The notes under the pieces are model-generated. The model did not search any database and was not told the DNA's origin. It worked only from the letters and a program-made list of their open reading frames with translations. 64,000 nt of DNA from Streptomyces sp. ISL-43 (GTDB taxonomy: Bacteria > Actinomycetota > Actinomycetes > Streptomycetales > Streptomycetaceae), in contig NZ_JAGGOT010000051.1 of NCBI RefSeq assembly GCF_018614195.1, positions 62,001-126,000 of the forward strand, given 5' to 3'. The number at the start of each line of letters is the position of its first letter. Position 1 is the first letter of the stretch. Both the position numbers and the translations under genes were made by a program. This document shows positions 15,218 through 23,705 of this stretch, piece after piece.

Positions 15218-15946
15218 TCAGGAGATTCCGTACCACTGGCTGCCCCAGCCGGTGTTGATCGTGCTCGTGGACTGCTCGGCGAGGTTCAGGGTGGCCGGCA
15301 GGGACTTCTGGCCGGTCAGGATCGTGCTGTAGCGCAGGCTCGGCGGAGCCAGGCCCGCGTTCACGGAGATGCCGGCGCCCGTGGCCTTGAGGGTGAGGGC
15401 GTTGGTGGCCCAGCTGCCGTTGAGGAGGAGGGCGACGAAGTAGGTGCCGGGGGCGGCGGTGAACGGCTTGGCGAGGGGCAGCGGCTTGGCCACCGGCTCG
15501 GTCATCAGCTGCGGGGAGACGTCGGCGGTGGCGGCGAGCAGGGTGCCGCTCGCGTCGTAGACGCCGAGGTAGCAGTGGTCGAGCTGGGCGTTCGCGTCGA
15601 TCCCGGCCAGTCCCAGCCAGATGTCGGACCAGGTGATCCGGTCGCGCAGGACGATCCGTACCAGGGTCACACGTCCGCCGACCCCGGCGGCCGTCTGGGC
15701 GGTGACGTGCCCCGCGTCGTTGGGGTCGCCGGTCCAGGCCAGCAGGTTCTGGTCCTGCGGCCGCGGGCCCTCGTACCCCGATCCGCCGCCGGACGGGGGC
15801 GCCGCGGGGCCCGTCGAGGCGGAAGCGGCGGCGCTGCCTGCCTTGTCGTCCGGGCTCCCGCCGGAGCCGGAACAGCCGGCCAGGAGGAGCACCCCCGCGA
15901 GCACGGCGGCAAGAGCGGTCGGGGCGGCGGTGGTACGGGTGCGCAT
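15218..15946 (-). CDS. hypothetical secreted lipoprotein
   Basis: 242 residues with a clear lipoprotein signal peptide: a basic start MRTRTT, a hydrophobic stretch and the lipobox LLAGC with the lipidated Cys near residue 25. A Gly/Ser/Ala-rich linker follows to about residue 65. The rest is a globular, beta-rich domain (residues 70-242) I do not recognise. No catalytic motif is evident. It is convergent with the DUF2993 gene and divergent from argG. Confidence 0.75.
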   Translation of the reverse strand: MRTRTTAAPTALAAVLAGVLLLAGCSGSGGSPDDKAGSAAASASTGPAAPPSGGGSGYEGPRPQDQNLLAWTGDPNDAGHVTAQTAAGVGGRVTLVRIVLRDRITWSDIWLGLAGIDANAQLDHCYLGVYDASGTLLAATADVSPQLMTEPVAKPLPLAKPFTAAPGTYFVALLLNGSWATNALTLKATGAGISVNAGLAPPSLRYSTILTGQKSLPATLNLAEQSTSTINTGWGSQWYGIS

Positions 15947-16075
15947 GGTCCCCCCATGAGGTGCGGGTGTGGCAAAAAGCCATGGTCACACGGGCATCTT
16001 CGGTACCCGGGGCCGGATGCCGGCTGGGGACGGATACCCGCTCGTGGCCGGACACGGGCTTCCGGCCATGCGGTT

Positions 16076-16110
16076 TTGCATAAACATGTGTCCAGGTGCA
16101 TACTCTTCCC
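16076..16110 (+). promoter_or_regulatory. argG promoter with paired TGCATA elements (leaderless start)
   Basis: A -35-like TTGCAT at 16076-16081 and a -10-like CATACT at 16099-16104 are separated by exactly 17 bp. The argG ATG follows six bases after the -10, so the mRNA should begin at or next to the start codon. TGCATA occurs at 16077-16082 (first A of the following run) and at 16097-16102, about two helical turns apart. These could be half-sites for ArgR, which controls arg genes in Streptomyces. The ArgR link is inference. Confidence 0.6.
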
Positions 16111-17559
16111 ATGTCTAAGGTTCTCACCTCTCTGCCCGTCGGCGAGCACGTCGGCATCGCCTTCTCCGGCGGCCTCGACACCTCCGTCGCGGTCGCGTGG
16201 ATGCGCGACAAGGGTGCCGTCCCCTGCACCTACACCGCCGACATCGGCCAGTACGACGAGCCCGACATCGCCTCGGTGCCCGGCCGTGCGAAGGCCTACG
16301 GCGCCGAGATCGCGCGCCTGGTCGACTGCCGGGCGGCGCTCGTCGAGGAGGGCCTGGCCGCGCTCGCCTGCGGCGCGTTCCACATCCGCTCCGGCGGCCG
16401 CGCCTACTTCAACACCACGCCGCTCGGCCGCGCCGTCACCGGCACGCTGCTGGTGCGCGCGATGCTCGAGGACGGCGTCCAGATCTGGGGCGACGGATCG
16501 ACCTTCAAGGGCAACGACATCGAGCGGTTCTACCGCTACGGGCTGCTCGCCAACCCCCACCTGCGCATCTACAAGCCGTGGCTCGACGCCGACTTCGTCA
16601 CCGAGCTCGGCGGCCGCAAGGAGATGTCGGAGTGGCTGGTCGCCCACGACCTGCCGTACCGCGACAGCACCGAGAAGGCGTACTCGACCGACGCCAACAT
16701 CTGGGGCGCCACCCACGAGGCCAAGACGCTGGAGCACCTCGACACCGGCGTGGAGACCGTGGAACCCATCATGGGCGTGCGGTTCTGGGACCCCTCGGTC
16801 GAGATCGCCACCGAGGACGTGACCATCGGCTTCGAGCAGGGCCGCCCGGTGACGATCAACGGCAAGGAGTTCGCCTCCGCCGTCGACCTGGTGATGGAGG
16901 CGAACGCGATCGGCGGCCGCCACGGCCTGGGCATGTCGGACCAGATCGAGAACCGGATCATCGAGGCCAAGAGCCGCGGCATCTACGAGGCGCCCGGCCT
17001 GGCGCTGCTGCACGCCGCGTACGAGCGCCTCGTCAACGCGATCCACAACGAGGACACCCTCGCCCAGTACCACAACGAGGGGCGTCGCCTCGGCCGGCTG
17101 ATGTACGAGGGCCGCTGGCTGGACCCGCAGGCGCTGATGGTCCGCGAGTCCCTGCAGCGCTGGGTCGGCTCGGCGGTCACCGGTGAAGTGACCCTTCGGC
17201 TGCGGCGCGGCGAGGACTACTCGATCCTCAACACCACGGGCCCCGCGTTCAGCTACCACCCGGACAAGCTGTCGATGGAGCGCACCGAGGACTCGGCCTT
17301 CGGCCCGGTGGACCGGATCGGCCAGCTCACCATGCGCAACCTCGACATCGCCGACTCGCGCGCCAGGCTCGAGCAGTACGCCGGCCTCGGCATCGTCGGC
17401 ACCGCCCACCCCGAGCTGGTCGGCATCGGCCAGGCGCCCGGCACCGGCCTGATCGGCGCCATGCCCGAGGGCGGCGCCGAGGCCATCGCCTCCCGGGGCG
17501 AGGTCTCCGGCGACGACGAGCTGCTGGACCGCGCCGCGATGGAGTTCGGCACCGACTGA
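16111..17559 (+). CDS. argG: argininosuccinate synthase
   Basis: 482-residue enzyme joining citrulline and aspartate with ATP in arginine synthesis. The P-loop of the N-type ATP pyrophosphatase family is SGGLDTS at 19-25. The protein matches the longer, E. coli-like type of ArgG (about 450-490 residues) rather than the roughly 400-residue type. The ATG at 16111 has no ribosome-binding site, consistent with the leaderless promoter described separately; a GTG at 16096 would overlap the -10 box and is rejected. A strong terminator follows the stop. The gene stands alone. Confidence 0.95.
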   Translation: MSKVLTSLPVGEHVGIAFSGGLDTSVAVAWMRDKGAVPCTYTADIGQYDEPDIASVPGRAKAYGAEIARLVDCRAALVEEGLAALACGAFHIRSGGRAYFNTTPLGRAVTGTLLVRAMLEDGVQIWGDGSTFKGNDIERFYRYGLLANPHLRIYKPWLDADFVTELGGRKEMSEWLVAHDLPYRDSTEKAYSTDANIWGATHEAKTLEHLDTGVETVEPIMGVRFWDPSVEIATEDVTIGFEQGRPVTINGKEFASAVDLVMEANAIGGRHGLGMSDQIENRIIEAKSRGIYEAPGLALLHAAYERLVNAIHNEDTLAQYHNEGRRLGRLMYEGRWLDPQALMVRESLQRWVGSAVTGEVTLRLRRGEDYSILNTTGPAFSYHPDKLSMERTEDSAFGPVDRIGQLTMRNLDIADSRARLEQYAGLGIVGTAHPELVGIGQAPGTGLIGAMPEGGAEAIASRGEVSGDDELLDRAAMEFGTD

Positions 17560-17588
17560 CCGGCGCGGGCTCGACCGCCCGGCCCGGC

Positions 17589-17626
17589 GGGCCGGTGCAC
17601 CCGCCCACGGTGCGCCGGCCCGTTTT
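17589..17626 (+). terminator. intrinsic terminator of argG
   Basis: The 13-base arm GGGCCGGTGCACC (17589-17601) pairs with GGTGCGCCGGCCC (17609-17621) with one mismatch across a 7-base loop. TTTT follows at 17623-17626. This is the most classical terminator in the window. Confidence 0.85.
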
Positions 17627-17660
17627 CAGTGGCGGGAAAACGTTCAGTAGTGTGCCCGCC

Positions 17661-18929
17661 ATGACAAAGATCAAAAATATGATGACGGCTGCCACCGCCC
17701 TCATACTCGGCTCGGTCGTGTGCGCCGCCGCGCCCGGTGCCGCGGCCGCCGAGGCCGTACCGCTCGTGACCACGGGCGCGCTCTTCAACGACCCGAGCGA
17801 CCCGGCCAAGCAGGACGTGATCTTCGGTCACCTCTCGCACCTGATCGACGGCGCCGTGCCCGGCTCCGACATCGAGATCTCTTCGTACGTCTTCGGGTCC
17901 GACTGGCTCGTGGGACGGCTGAACGCGGCGCACCTGCGCGGGGTCAACGTCGAGGTGCTGCTCGACAGCGAGAGCCTCAAGCACTACGCGGGCGGTCCGT
18001 CCTACACGAAGCTCGCCGAAGGCCTCGCGGTCACGACCCAGACCTCCGGGAACTCGTGGGTTCGCGTCTGTGGTGACCGGCAGGCCTGCCTGGCCAAGGA
18101 TCCGAACCCGGGCGACACCGCCTACAGCAACAACCACAACAAGTTCTACCTCTTCTCCCGCACCACGGGCAGCGCCTCCGGAACCGTCCCGGTGGACAAC
18201 GTCGTCGTGCAGACGTCGATGAACCAGACCGCGTGGGACCGCCAGAAGGCGTGGAACGACGCCCTGACCGTGGCGGGCAACAAGGAGCTGTACGACGCCT
18301 ACTCCGGCTACTTCGGCCGGCTGACCGCCGCCCAGGCCGATCCGGCCCTGCAGGTCTCCGACCTGTCGACGGAGTACCAGGCGGGCAAGGCCAAGGCCTA
18401 CTTCTTCCCCCGGTCCGCCTCGGACCCGATCCTCAACATCCTGAACACGGTGGACAATCCGGTCGAGGGCAGCGCCGCCTGCTACGGCAACACGGACGGC
18501 TTCGGCACGGCCGACGGCCGTACGGTGATCCGGATCGCCATGCACCAGATCACCCGCGTCGAGGTGGCGAAGAAGCTGTGGGAGCTGGACGAGGCCGGCT
18601 GCTACGTCGACATCGTCTACCGCCAGCTCGACAACACCGGGACCGCGATCGCCGACCAGCTGGCCAAGCCCACCAAGTTCGGCGGGATCTCGCTGCACCA
18701 GCTGAACGACGACGCGCAGGGCGGCACCTCCACCCACTCCAAGTACCTCCTGATCGAGGGCACTTACAAGGGGCTGAAGAACCAGAAGATCGTCTTCACG
18801 GGTAGTCACCCCTATACGAACATGGGGCTGACGACCAACGACGAGGCGCTCCTGAAGTACGACGACGCCGACGTGCACGACGCCTACCGGGAGAACTTCC
18901 GCACGCAGCGGACGGCCGCGGACCAGTAG
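17661..18929 (+). CDS. secreted phospholipase D-like phosphodiesterase
   Basis: 422 residues with an N-terminal signal peptide (hydrophobic MMTAATALILGSVVCAAAPG, cleavage after the AAA run near residue 30). Two PLD-superfamily half-sites are present: HNK at 159-161 in SNNHNKFYLF and HSK at 359-361 in STHSKYLLIEG. In each the HxK pair is kept, while the Asp of a full HKD motif is not evident. It probably hydrolyses a phosphodiester outside the cell, either in phospholipid or nucleic acid. TAGTGT at 17648-17653 lies seven bases before the ATG and no ribosome site is seen, so this mRNA may also be leaderless. Confidence 0.87.
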   Translation: MTKIKNMMTAATALILGSVVCAAAPGAAAAEAVPLVTTGALFNDPSDPAKQDVIFGHLSHLIDGAVPGSDIEISSYVFGSDWLVGRLNAAHLRGVNVEVLLDSESLKHYAGGPSYTKLAEGLAVTTQTSGNSWVRVCGDRQACLAKDPNPGDTAYSNNHNKFYLFSRTTGSASGTVPVDNVVVQTSMNQTAWDRQKAWNDALTVAGNKELYDAYSGYFGRLTAAQADPALQVSDLSTEYQAGKAKAYFFPRSASDPILNILNTVDNPVEGSAACYGNTDGFGTADGRTVIRIAMHQITRVEVAKKLWELDEAGCYVDIVYRQLDNTGTAIADQLAKPTKFGGISLHQLNDDAQGGTSTHSKYLLIEGTYKGLKNQKIVFTGSHPYTNMGLTTNDEALLKYDDADVHDAYRENFRTQRTAADQ

Positions 18930-18950
18930 GCACGGGCGCGGTCGGGCCGC

Positions 18951-18989
18951 CCCCCGTCCGCGCCCCCCGTCCGCGCCCCCCGTCCGCGC
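18951..18989. repeat. three tandem copies of a 13-bp repeat between convergent genes
   Basis: Three perfect consecutive copies of CCCCCGTCCGCGC (18951-18963, 18964-18976, 18977-18989) fill most of the 88-bp gap between the convergent PLD-like and TolB-like genes. It is a GC-only minisatellite of unknown function, possibly a slippage hotspot. Confidence 0.8.
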
Positions 18990-19017
18990 CTCCCGCGTCC
19001 GCGTCCGCCACCCCGGT

Positions 19018-20040
19018 TCAGCGGGCCGCGGGCGAGGAACCGCCCGCGACGGCCATCCGGGGTGAACCGGTGCCGTCCGTGGGGACGGTCCAGATGTCGC
19101 TGGGCCGTCCGTCCGCGCCCGGCAGCGCGTAGGCGACCGTGCCGTCGTCCAGCCAGGCCGCCTGGTCGTCCACGCTCCGTGTCTCCGCGAGCGCGGTCTC
19201 GGTCATGGTCCGCAGGTCGAGGACGTACAGCCGCCAGGGCGCGGACGGATCGTCGGACACCTTCTTCTTGAAGGCGATCCGGGTGTCGTCGGGCGACAGG
19301 GACGGGCATTCGACGTTCTGCCGCAGCGTCTTCGCCGACCAGTTCCCCATGTTCCCCTCGACGAGGTACGTGCGCCCCCTGGTGGACACGGTCGCGTAGA
19401 AGCGGTCGTCGTCGCGGGCGAAGCTCACCCCCCAGTAGTTGACGTCGGGGGCGTGGTAGCGCTCGCCGTCGATGGTGAGGGGGATCTCCTCCAGGGACTT
19501 GACGAGGTAGCCGCTGCGCAGGTCGAGGACGGCGGTCCTGGTGGAGAAGGCGGTGGTGGCGTAGGAGTCGCCGGTGGCGAACACCGTCCAGGCCAGCATC
19601 TGCCCGGAAGCGGACACCCGGGCCCGGGTCGGAACGCCCGGCACGGTGATCCGGCGCACCTCGCGCAGCCGCCGGTCGAGGACGATCGCGTACGTCTTCG
19701 GCAGCACCCCGGGCTCGGCGCGCAGGCACAGGGCGCTCTCCCCGGCGGTGTGGAACCGGTCGCAGGCGGGGCCGCCGGGGGTCGGGGCTCCCGCGGAGTC
19801 CGGCGGGACCGGCCGGTGCGCGACGCGTCCCGTGGCGGAGTCCCGGAAGTACAGGGCGGGTCCGTCGAGGGTGAAAGAGGCGTCCGCGGACGCGGAGCCC
19901 GGCCGGCCGTCCTGCCGGGCACCCGCGTGCAGCGCGTACCCGACGGATCCGCCCGTCAGCAGGAGCAGTGCGGCCGCCACGACGGCGGTACGGGCCCGGC
20001 GGCCGAGCGGGAGCGTGGGTCTGGGAAGCCTCGTGGTCAT
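19018..20040 (-). CDS. TolB/WD40-like membrane-anchored beta-propeller protein
   Basis: 340 residues. A basic N-terminus and one hydrophobic segment (residues 18-38) serve as signal anchor. The rest shows repeated blade-like units with PD40/TolB features such as LSPDDTRIAFKKK and DIWTVPTDG near the end, so an extracytoplasmic six- or seven-bladed propeller is likely. The start ATG at 20040 overlaps the stop of the MFS gene (ATGA). It is the third gene of a leftward operon with a phosphoesterase and an MFS protein. The function is unknown; propellers of this type usually bind partners. Confidence 0.78.
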   Translation of the reverse strand: MTTRLPRPTLPLGRRARTAVVAAALLLLTGGSVGYALHAGARQDGRPGSASADASFTLDGPALYFRDSATGRVAHRPVPPDSAGAPTPGGPACDRFHTAGESALCLRAEPGVLPKTYAIVLDRRLREVRRITVPGVPTRARVSASGQMLAWTVFATGDSYATTAFSTRTAVLDLRSGYLVKSLEEIPLTIDGERYHAPDVNYWGVSFARDDDRFYATVSTRGRTYLVEGNMGNWSAKTLRQNVECPSLSPDDTRIAFKKKVSDDPSAPWRLYVLDLRTMTETALAETRSVDDQAAWLDDGTVAYALPGADGRPSDIWTVPTDGTGSPRMAVAGGSSPAAR

Positions 20041-21347
20041 CCGGTCCGCCTCTCGGGGGTGTGGGTGTCCGGCGTTCGCCCGGAGGCCGGTGCGCCGGAC
20101 GCGTCGCGGGGGAGCAGGGCCCGGCCGCCCGCCAGCGCGGCGAGCAGGACGGCGATGGCCGCCCACAGGGCGTGCGTCGGCCCCCACACCGTCCACGCGG
20201 CGCCGAAGCCCGCCGCGGCGAGCATCCGGGCCACCGCCTGGCCGGTCTGGAGCAGGGCGAGCCCGCCCGCCCTGCCCTCGGCCGGCAGCACCGGTCCGGC
20301 GAGGGCCATCAGCACCCCGTCGGTGCAGGCGTAGAAGACGCCGAGCAGCGCGAGGACGGGCACGAGGAGGAGGAGGGCCGGGCCGCCGGTCGGGGCGAGC
20401 AGGACGGCGTAGGCCCCGAGCAGCGCGAGGTGTCCGTACAGGAACGGCCGCCGCCGCCCGATCCGGTCCGCGAGCCGGCCCACGGGGACGGCGAGCAGAA
20501 GGTAGCCCGCCGCCGCGCCGAGCGGCAGCAGCGGGAACCAGCTCGCGGAGAGCCCCAGGCGGCGTTGGAGCAGGAGGTAGAGGAAGGCGTCGCCGATGGT
20601 GGCGGCACCGAGCAGGGCGGCGGCCGCGAGGATCCGCCGGAAGGCGGGATCGCGCAGTGCCGCGAACGTCGCGAACGGCTTGCGGGTGCGCGGTACCGGT
20701 GCCGGGGGCGGTACCGGGTGGCGCCCGGGAACGTAGAGGACCAGGAGCAGTACGCCGAGCAGCCCGACGCAGAAGCTGACGAAGAACACCGCGTCGTACG
20801 CGCCGGCGGTCGCCCAGAGCAGGGCGAAGGCGGCGAGCGGGCCGAGCAGGGCCCCGGCGGTGTCCATGGCCCGGTGCACGCCGAAGGACCGGCCCAGTGC
20901 GTCGGGGTGGCAGCTCAAGGTGATCAGGGCGTCGCGGGGGGCCGTGCGGATGCCCTTGCCGACCCGGTCGGCGGCCAGGGCCGCCGTGATCCCGGCGGCG
21001 CTGCCGCCCGCGAGCAGCAGGCCGAGCCGGGAACACGCCGACAGGGCGTAGCCGATCCCGGCGACCCGCTTGTAGCGGTGGCCGCGGTCGGCGAAGTGCC
21101 CGCCGAGGAGCCGGACGATCGAGGCGCCGCCGCCGAGCAGGCCGTCCAGGAATCCGAACTGGAGGGGTGAGAGACCGAGTCCGAGGACGAGGTAGAGCGG
21201 CAGCACCGCCGTGACCATCTCGGAGGAGATGTCGGTGACGAGACTGACCGTGCCGAGTGCCAGGACGGTGCCGGGAACGCGCCGGCCCTCCCCGTCGGAA
21301 CGGGGTGGGACCGGCGTGTCCCGGCGGCCTGTGGTCGCCAGGTACAT
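20037..21347 (-). CDS. MFS transporter
   Basis: 436-residue major facilitator with about 12 membrane segments. The signature DRVGKGIRTAPRDALI in the loop after segment 4 and the early SLVTDISSEMV segment are typical of a subgroup of bacterial MFS proteins often annotated as permeases of unknown substrate. A cytoplasmic loop with basic and Pro-rich sequence separates the two halves. The ATG at 21347 overlaps the phosphoesterase stop by one base and its stop overlaps the next start, so it sits in the middle of a coupled three-gene operon. Confidence 0.87.
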   Translation of the reverse strand: MYLATTGRRDTPVPPRSDGEGRRVPGTVLALGTVSLVTDISSEMVTAVLPLYLVLGLGLSPLQFGFLDGLLGGGASIVRLLGGHFADRGHRYKRVAGIGYALSACSRLGLLLAGGSAAGITAALAADRVGKGIRTAPRDALITLSCHPDALGRSFGVHRAMDTAGALLGPLAAFALLWATAGAYDAVFFVSFCVGLLGVLLLVLYVPGRHPVPPPAPVPRTRKPFATFAALRDPAFRRILAAAALLGAATIGDAFLYLLLQRRLGLSASWFPLLPLGAAAGYLLLAVPVGRLADRIGRRRPFLYGHLALLGAYAVLLAPTGGPALLLLVPVLALLGVFYACTDGVLMALAGPVLPAEGRAGGLALLQTGQAVARMLAAAGFGAAWTVWGPTHALWAAIAVLLAALAGGRALLPRDASGAPASGRTPDTHTPERRTG

Positions 21348-22696
21348 CAGTGGCAGGTGTACTTCGGGCTGGTGTCCTTGACGCTGCCGTCGGCGCCGAC
21401 GTAGGTCCAGCTGTAACCGGAGTCGGTGAAGTCCATCTTCAGGACCCCGTATTGACCGCTGATCCGCTTCTGGCTGTTGGGCTGGACGTTCTCGATGTCG
21501 TAGGGCTCGGCGCCGCCCATGCCGCCGACGATCTCGGTGATCCCGTCGGCGACGGCCTTGCCGTTGGGGTCCTGGGGGGCGAACCGCTCGTAGTGGTGGT
21601 CGTGCCCGTTCAGCACGAGGTCGGCCTTGGCGCCGTACAGGATGTTCCAGACAGGCTTGCTGACCGGGTCGTTCCCGTGGCCGCCCGAGGAGTACAGCGG
21701 GTGGTGAAAGTAGGCGGCGACGCAGGACTTGGCGTTCGCGGCGAGGTCGGCCTTGAGCCAGTCGATCTGCGCCTTCTGGTCGAAGGAGTTGGAGTCCAGG
21801 GCGATGAAGTGCCAGTTGCCCTCGTCGAAGCTGTAGTAGCTCTTGCCCTGGGGGTAGGCGATGGCCCCGAAGTACGCCTTGTAGCCGGCGAGGGGTCCCG
21901 CGGGGTCATAGGTCTCGTGGTTGCCCGGCACCGGGCGCGTCTTGTCCTTGAAGGCGCCCCACGTCTTGTCGTAGTAGTTGCGGAAGTCGGAGATCCGGGC
22001 GTCGTCGTACTGGTTGTCGCCCATCGTCAGGTAGAACTTCGGGTTGATCTTCTGGGCCTGCGCGGCGGTCTTGGGGTGCGCGCAGGAGCTGTCGGACGCG
22101 GTGCACTGGGCGGCGATGTCGCCGGCGGCCACCACGGTGAAGGCGCCGGTCTGCGGGGGCTCCCCGCCGCCGAATGTGCCGTACACCTCGACCTCGTACA
22201 GCGAGTAGCCGTAGGAGGTGCCCCGGGCGGTCCCGTACACGCGCAGGTAGCGGCCCTTGCCGGACAGGGCGGTCCAGTCGTCGGTGCCGCCGTTCCCGGC
22301 GGTCTCGTTGGCGAGGCGGGTCCAGGTGGTGCCGTCGGCGGATATCTCGACGCGGTAGGTCTTGGCGTACGCGGCCTCCCAGTTGAGCCGCACACGGGTC
22401 ACGTCGGCGGAGGCGCCGAGGTCGACGCGTATCCACTGCGGGTCCTTGCCCTCCGCGCTCGCCCAACGGCTGGCCGGATCACCGTCGAAGGCCTTCTGGG
22501 GGCCGAGGGCCGACGTCTCGCTGGAGGACGCGGTGGCGGTCTTGCCGCGCGAGATCAGGGGGTCGGCGGCGGCGCCGGCCCGTTCGGGGTAGGCGAGCAA
22601 CAGCCCGCCGACGAGGAGGAGTACGGCGGTGAGGACCACGCCCACCGTGCGGCGTGATGCGGTGACGTGGGGCGTACTTGGGGCGCTCAGGCGCAT
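21347..22696 (-). CDS. secreted metallophosphoesterase with galactose-binding-like (F5/8 C) domain
   Basis: 449 residues in three parts. A signal peptide with a long hydrophobic run lies near residues 15-40. A discoidin/F5/8 type C-like carbohydrate-binding domain covers about 45-170, with WIRVDLGASADVTRVRL typical. A calcineurin-like phosphoesterase domain follows from about 185 to the end, with motifs GD (AAGDIAA), GDNQYDD, GNHE, HHPLYS and GHDHHYER, the complete metal-binding set. The protein likely dephosphorylates a substrate at a glycan surface outside the cell. The ATG at 22696 is favoured; a longer in-frame N-terminus is possible. A 13-bp palindrome shared with the cellulase promoter lies about 180 bp upstream. 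Confidence 0.87.
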   Translation of the reverse strand: MRLSAPSTPHVTASRRTVGVVLTAVLLLVGGLLLAYPERAGAAADPLISRGKTATASSSETSALGPQKAFDGDPASRWASAEGKDPQWIRVDLGASADVTRVRLNWEAAYAKTYRVEISADGTTWTRLANETAGNGGTDDWTALSGKGRYLRVYGTARGTSYGYSLYEVEVYGTFGGGEPPQTGAFTVVAAGDIAAQCTASDSSCAHPKTAAQAQKINPKFYLTMGDNQYDDARISDFRNYYDKTWGAFKDKTRPVPGNHETYDPAGPLAGYKAYFGAIAYPQGKSYYSFDEGNWHFIALDSNSFDQKAQIDWLKADLAANAKSCVAAYFHHPLYSSGGHGNDPVSKPVWNILYGAKADLVLNGHDHHYERFAPQDPNGKAVADGITEIVGGMGGAEPYDIENVQPNSQKRISGQYGVLKMDFTDSGYSWTYVGADGSVKDTSPKYTCH

Positions 22697-23011
22697 TCCT
22701 GACTCCCTGGCCTTGTGGGTGGCGAGAGCTGGCACGGGCACGTGACCCCGCGCCCCCGACCCGCCTGAGGGCAGCGGAGGACGGTGTCACAGCGGCCGGG
22801 TCAGAGCTCTCGCTGAGCGCGTCATGCCCAGGAGTTCGGGCACCGCGCCAAGCCGCCGAAGCGGGATGCTAGCAAACAGGAAACTTTCCTACTAGTCATC
22901 TGGAGCACCTCTGAGAAGGCGGAGAACGGTATCCGCCCAAGGGCCCGATGGCAGGCGGTGTGGGGGCCTTCGCCCCTTGAGGGCGATCGGCCGCCAGAGC
23001 CGGCGCCGGAC
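22697..23011. other. intergenic region with AGGAAACTTTCCT palindrome
   Basis: 315 bp without a credible gene. It contains the 13-bp palindrome at 22878-22890 and a small inverted repeat GGCGGA/TCCGCC at 22918-22937 that may end the leftward thpR transcript. Confidence 0.5.
22878..22890. promoter_or_regulatory. palindromic operator candidate AGGAAACTTTCCT
   Basis: A perfect 13-bp palindrome (AGGAAA-C-TTTCCT), AT-rich within very GC-rich DNA. It lies about 180 bp upstream of the secreted phosphoesterase gene. The identical sequence occurs at 25854-25866, 36 bp upstream of the cellulase start. Such sites are typical of repressors of secreted hydrolases (ROK or GntR class), but the binding protein is not identified. 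Confidence 0.65.
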
Positions 23012-23635
23012 TCAGCTCTCCTGCGCATGCGGGAGAGGGCCGGGGTGCTGTCGGTTCCCGCCGTCGAGGTCCCACGCCTCGATGTCCCGGTAGTGGATCG
23101 GTCCGGGGCCTCGGCCGATGTTGCTGCCGACCAGGTGCAGCCGTTCTGTCCGCCACTCGCGACCGGTGAACGCGGTGAGCCCGGCGGCGGCCTCCACGGC
23201 GGAGGCGGGATCGTTTCGGCGGGCGCGGGCCAGTGTGAGGTGGGGGCGCAGCGGCCGGTCCTCGAAGGGGATGCCGCACTCCTTGACCACGGCCCGCACG
23301 TCCGTGGCGAGCAGGTGCAGGCCTTCGAGGTCCCCGTCGATCCCGCTCCACAGCACCCGCTCGCCGAAGTGCCCGCCACCGCGCAGGGCCAGTCGTACGG
23401 GCCTGCGCGCCGCCGCGAGGTCCGCGAGCGGCGGCCGCAGCAGGGGAACGGCCGTGACCGGGAGCTCACCGAGGAACGCCAGGGTGATGTGCCAGTCCTC
23501 GATGCGGTTCCACCGCATGTGCGGGTACGCGTCGTAGGCGGGGCGGAGCGCTCGCGCCAGTTCGCCCTTCGCGTCGTCGGGCGGGGCGAGGGCGATGAAG
23601 ACGCGAACGGTCGCGGGCTGGATCTGTTCGTTCAC
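23012..23635 (-). CDS. thpR: RNA 2',3'-cyclic phosphodiesterase
   Basis: 207-residue member of the 2H phosphoesterase superfamily (LigT/ThpR). The two HxT motifs are WHITLAFLG near residue 48 and RPHLTLARA near residue 131, giving the catalytic His pair. The enzyme opens 2',3'-cyclic phosphates on RNA ends. The start is a GTG at 23635 (MNEQIQP). It is a cytoplasmic single-domain protein of family-typical length. It stands 70 bp downstream of the isochorismatase-fold gene on the same strand and may share its transcript. Confidence 0.9.
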   Translation of the reverse strand: MNEQIQPATVRVFIALAPPDDAKGELARALRPAYDAYPHMRWNRIEDWHITLAFLGELPVTAVPLLRPPLADLAAARRPVRLALRGGGHFGERVLWSGIDGDLEGLHLLATDVRAVVKECGIPFEDRPLRPHLTLARARRNDPASAVEAAAGLTAFTGREWRTERLHLVGSNIGRGPGPIHYRDIEAWDLDGGNRQHPGPLPHAQES

Positions 23636-23705
23636 AGGAGACTTCGTACAGGGCTCAGGGTGGTCCCGTCACATTCGGCCGGTACGCGCGGTGCCGGCGC
23701 CGGGC

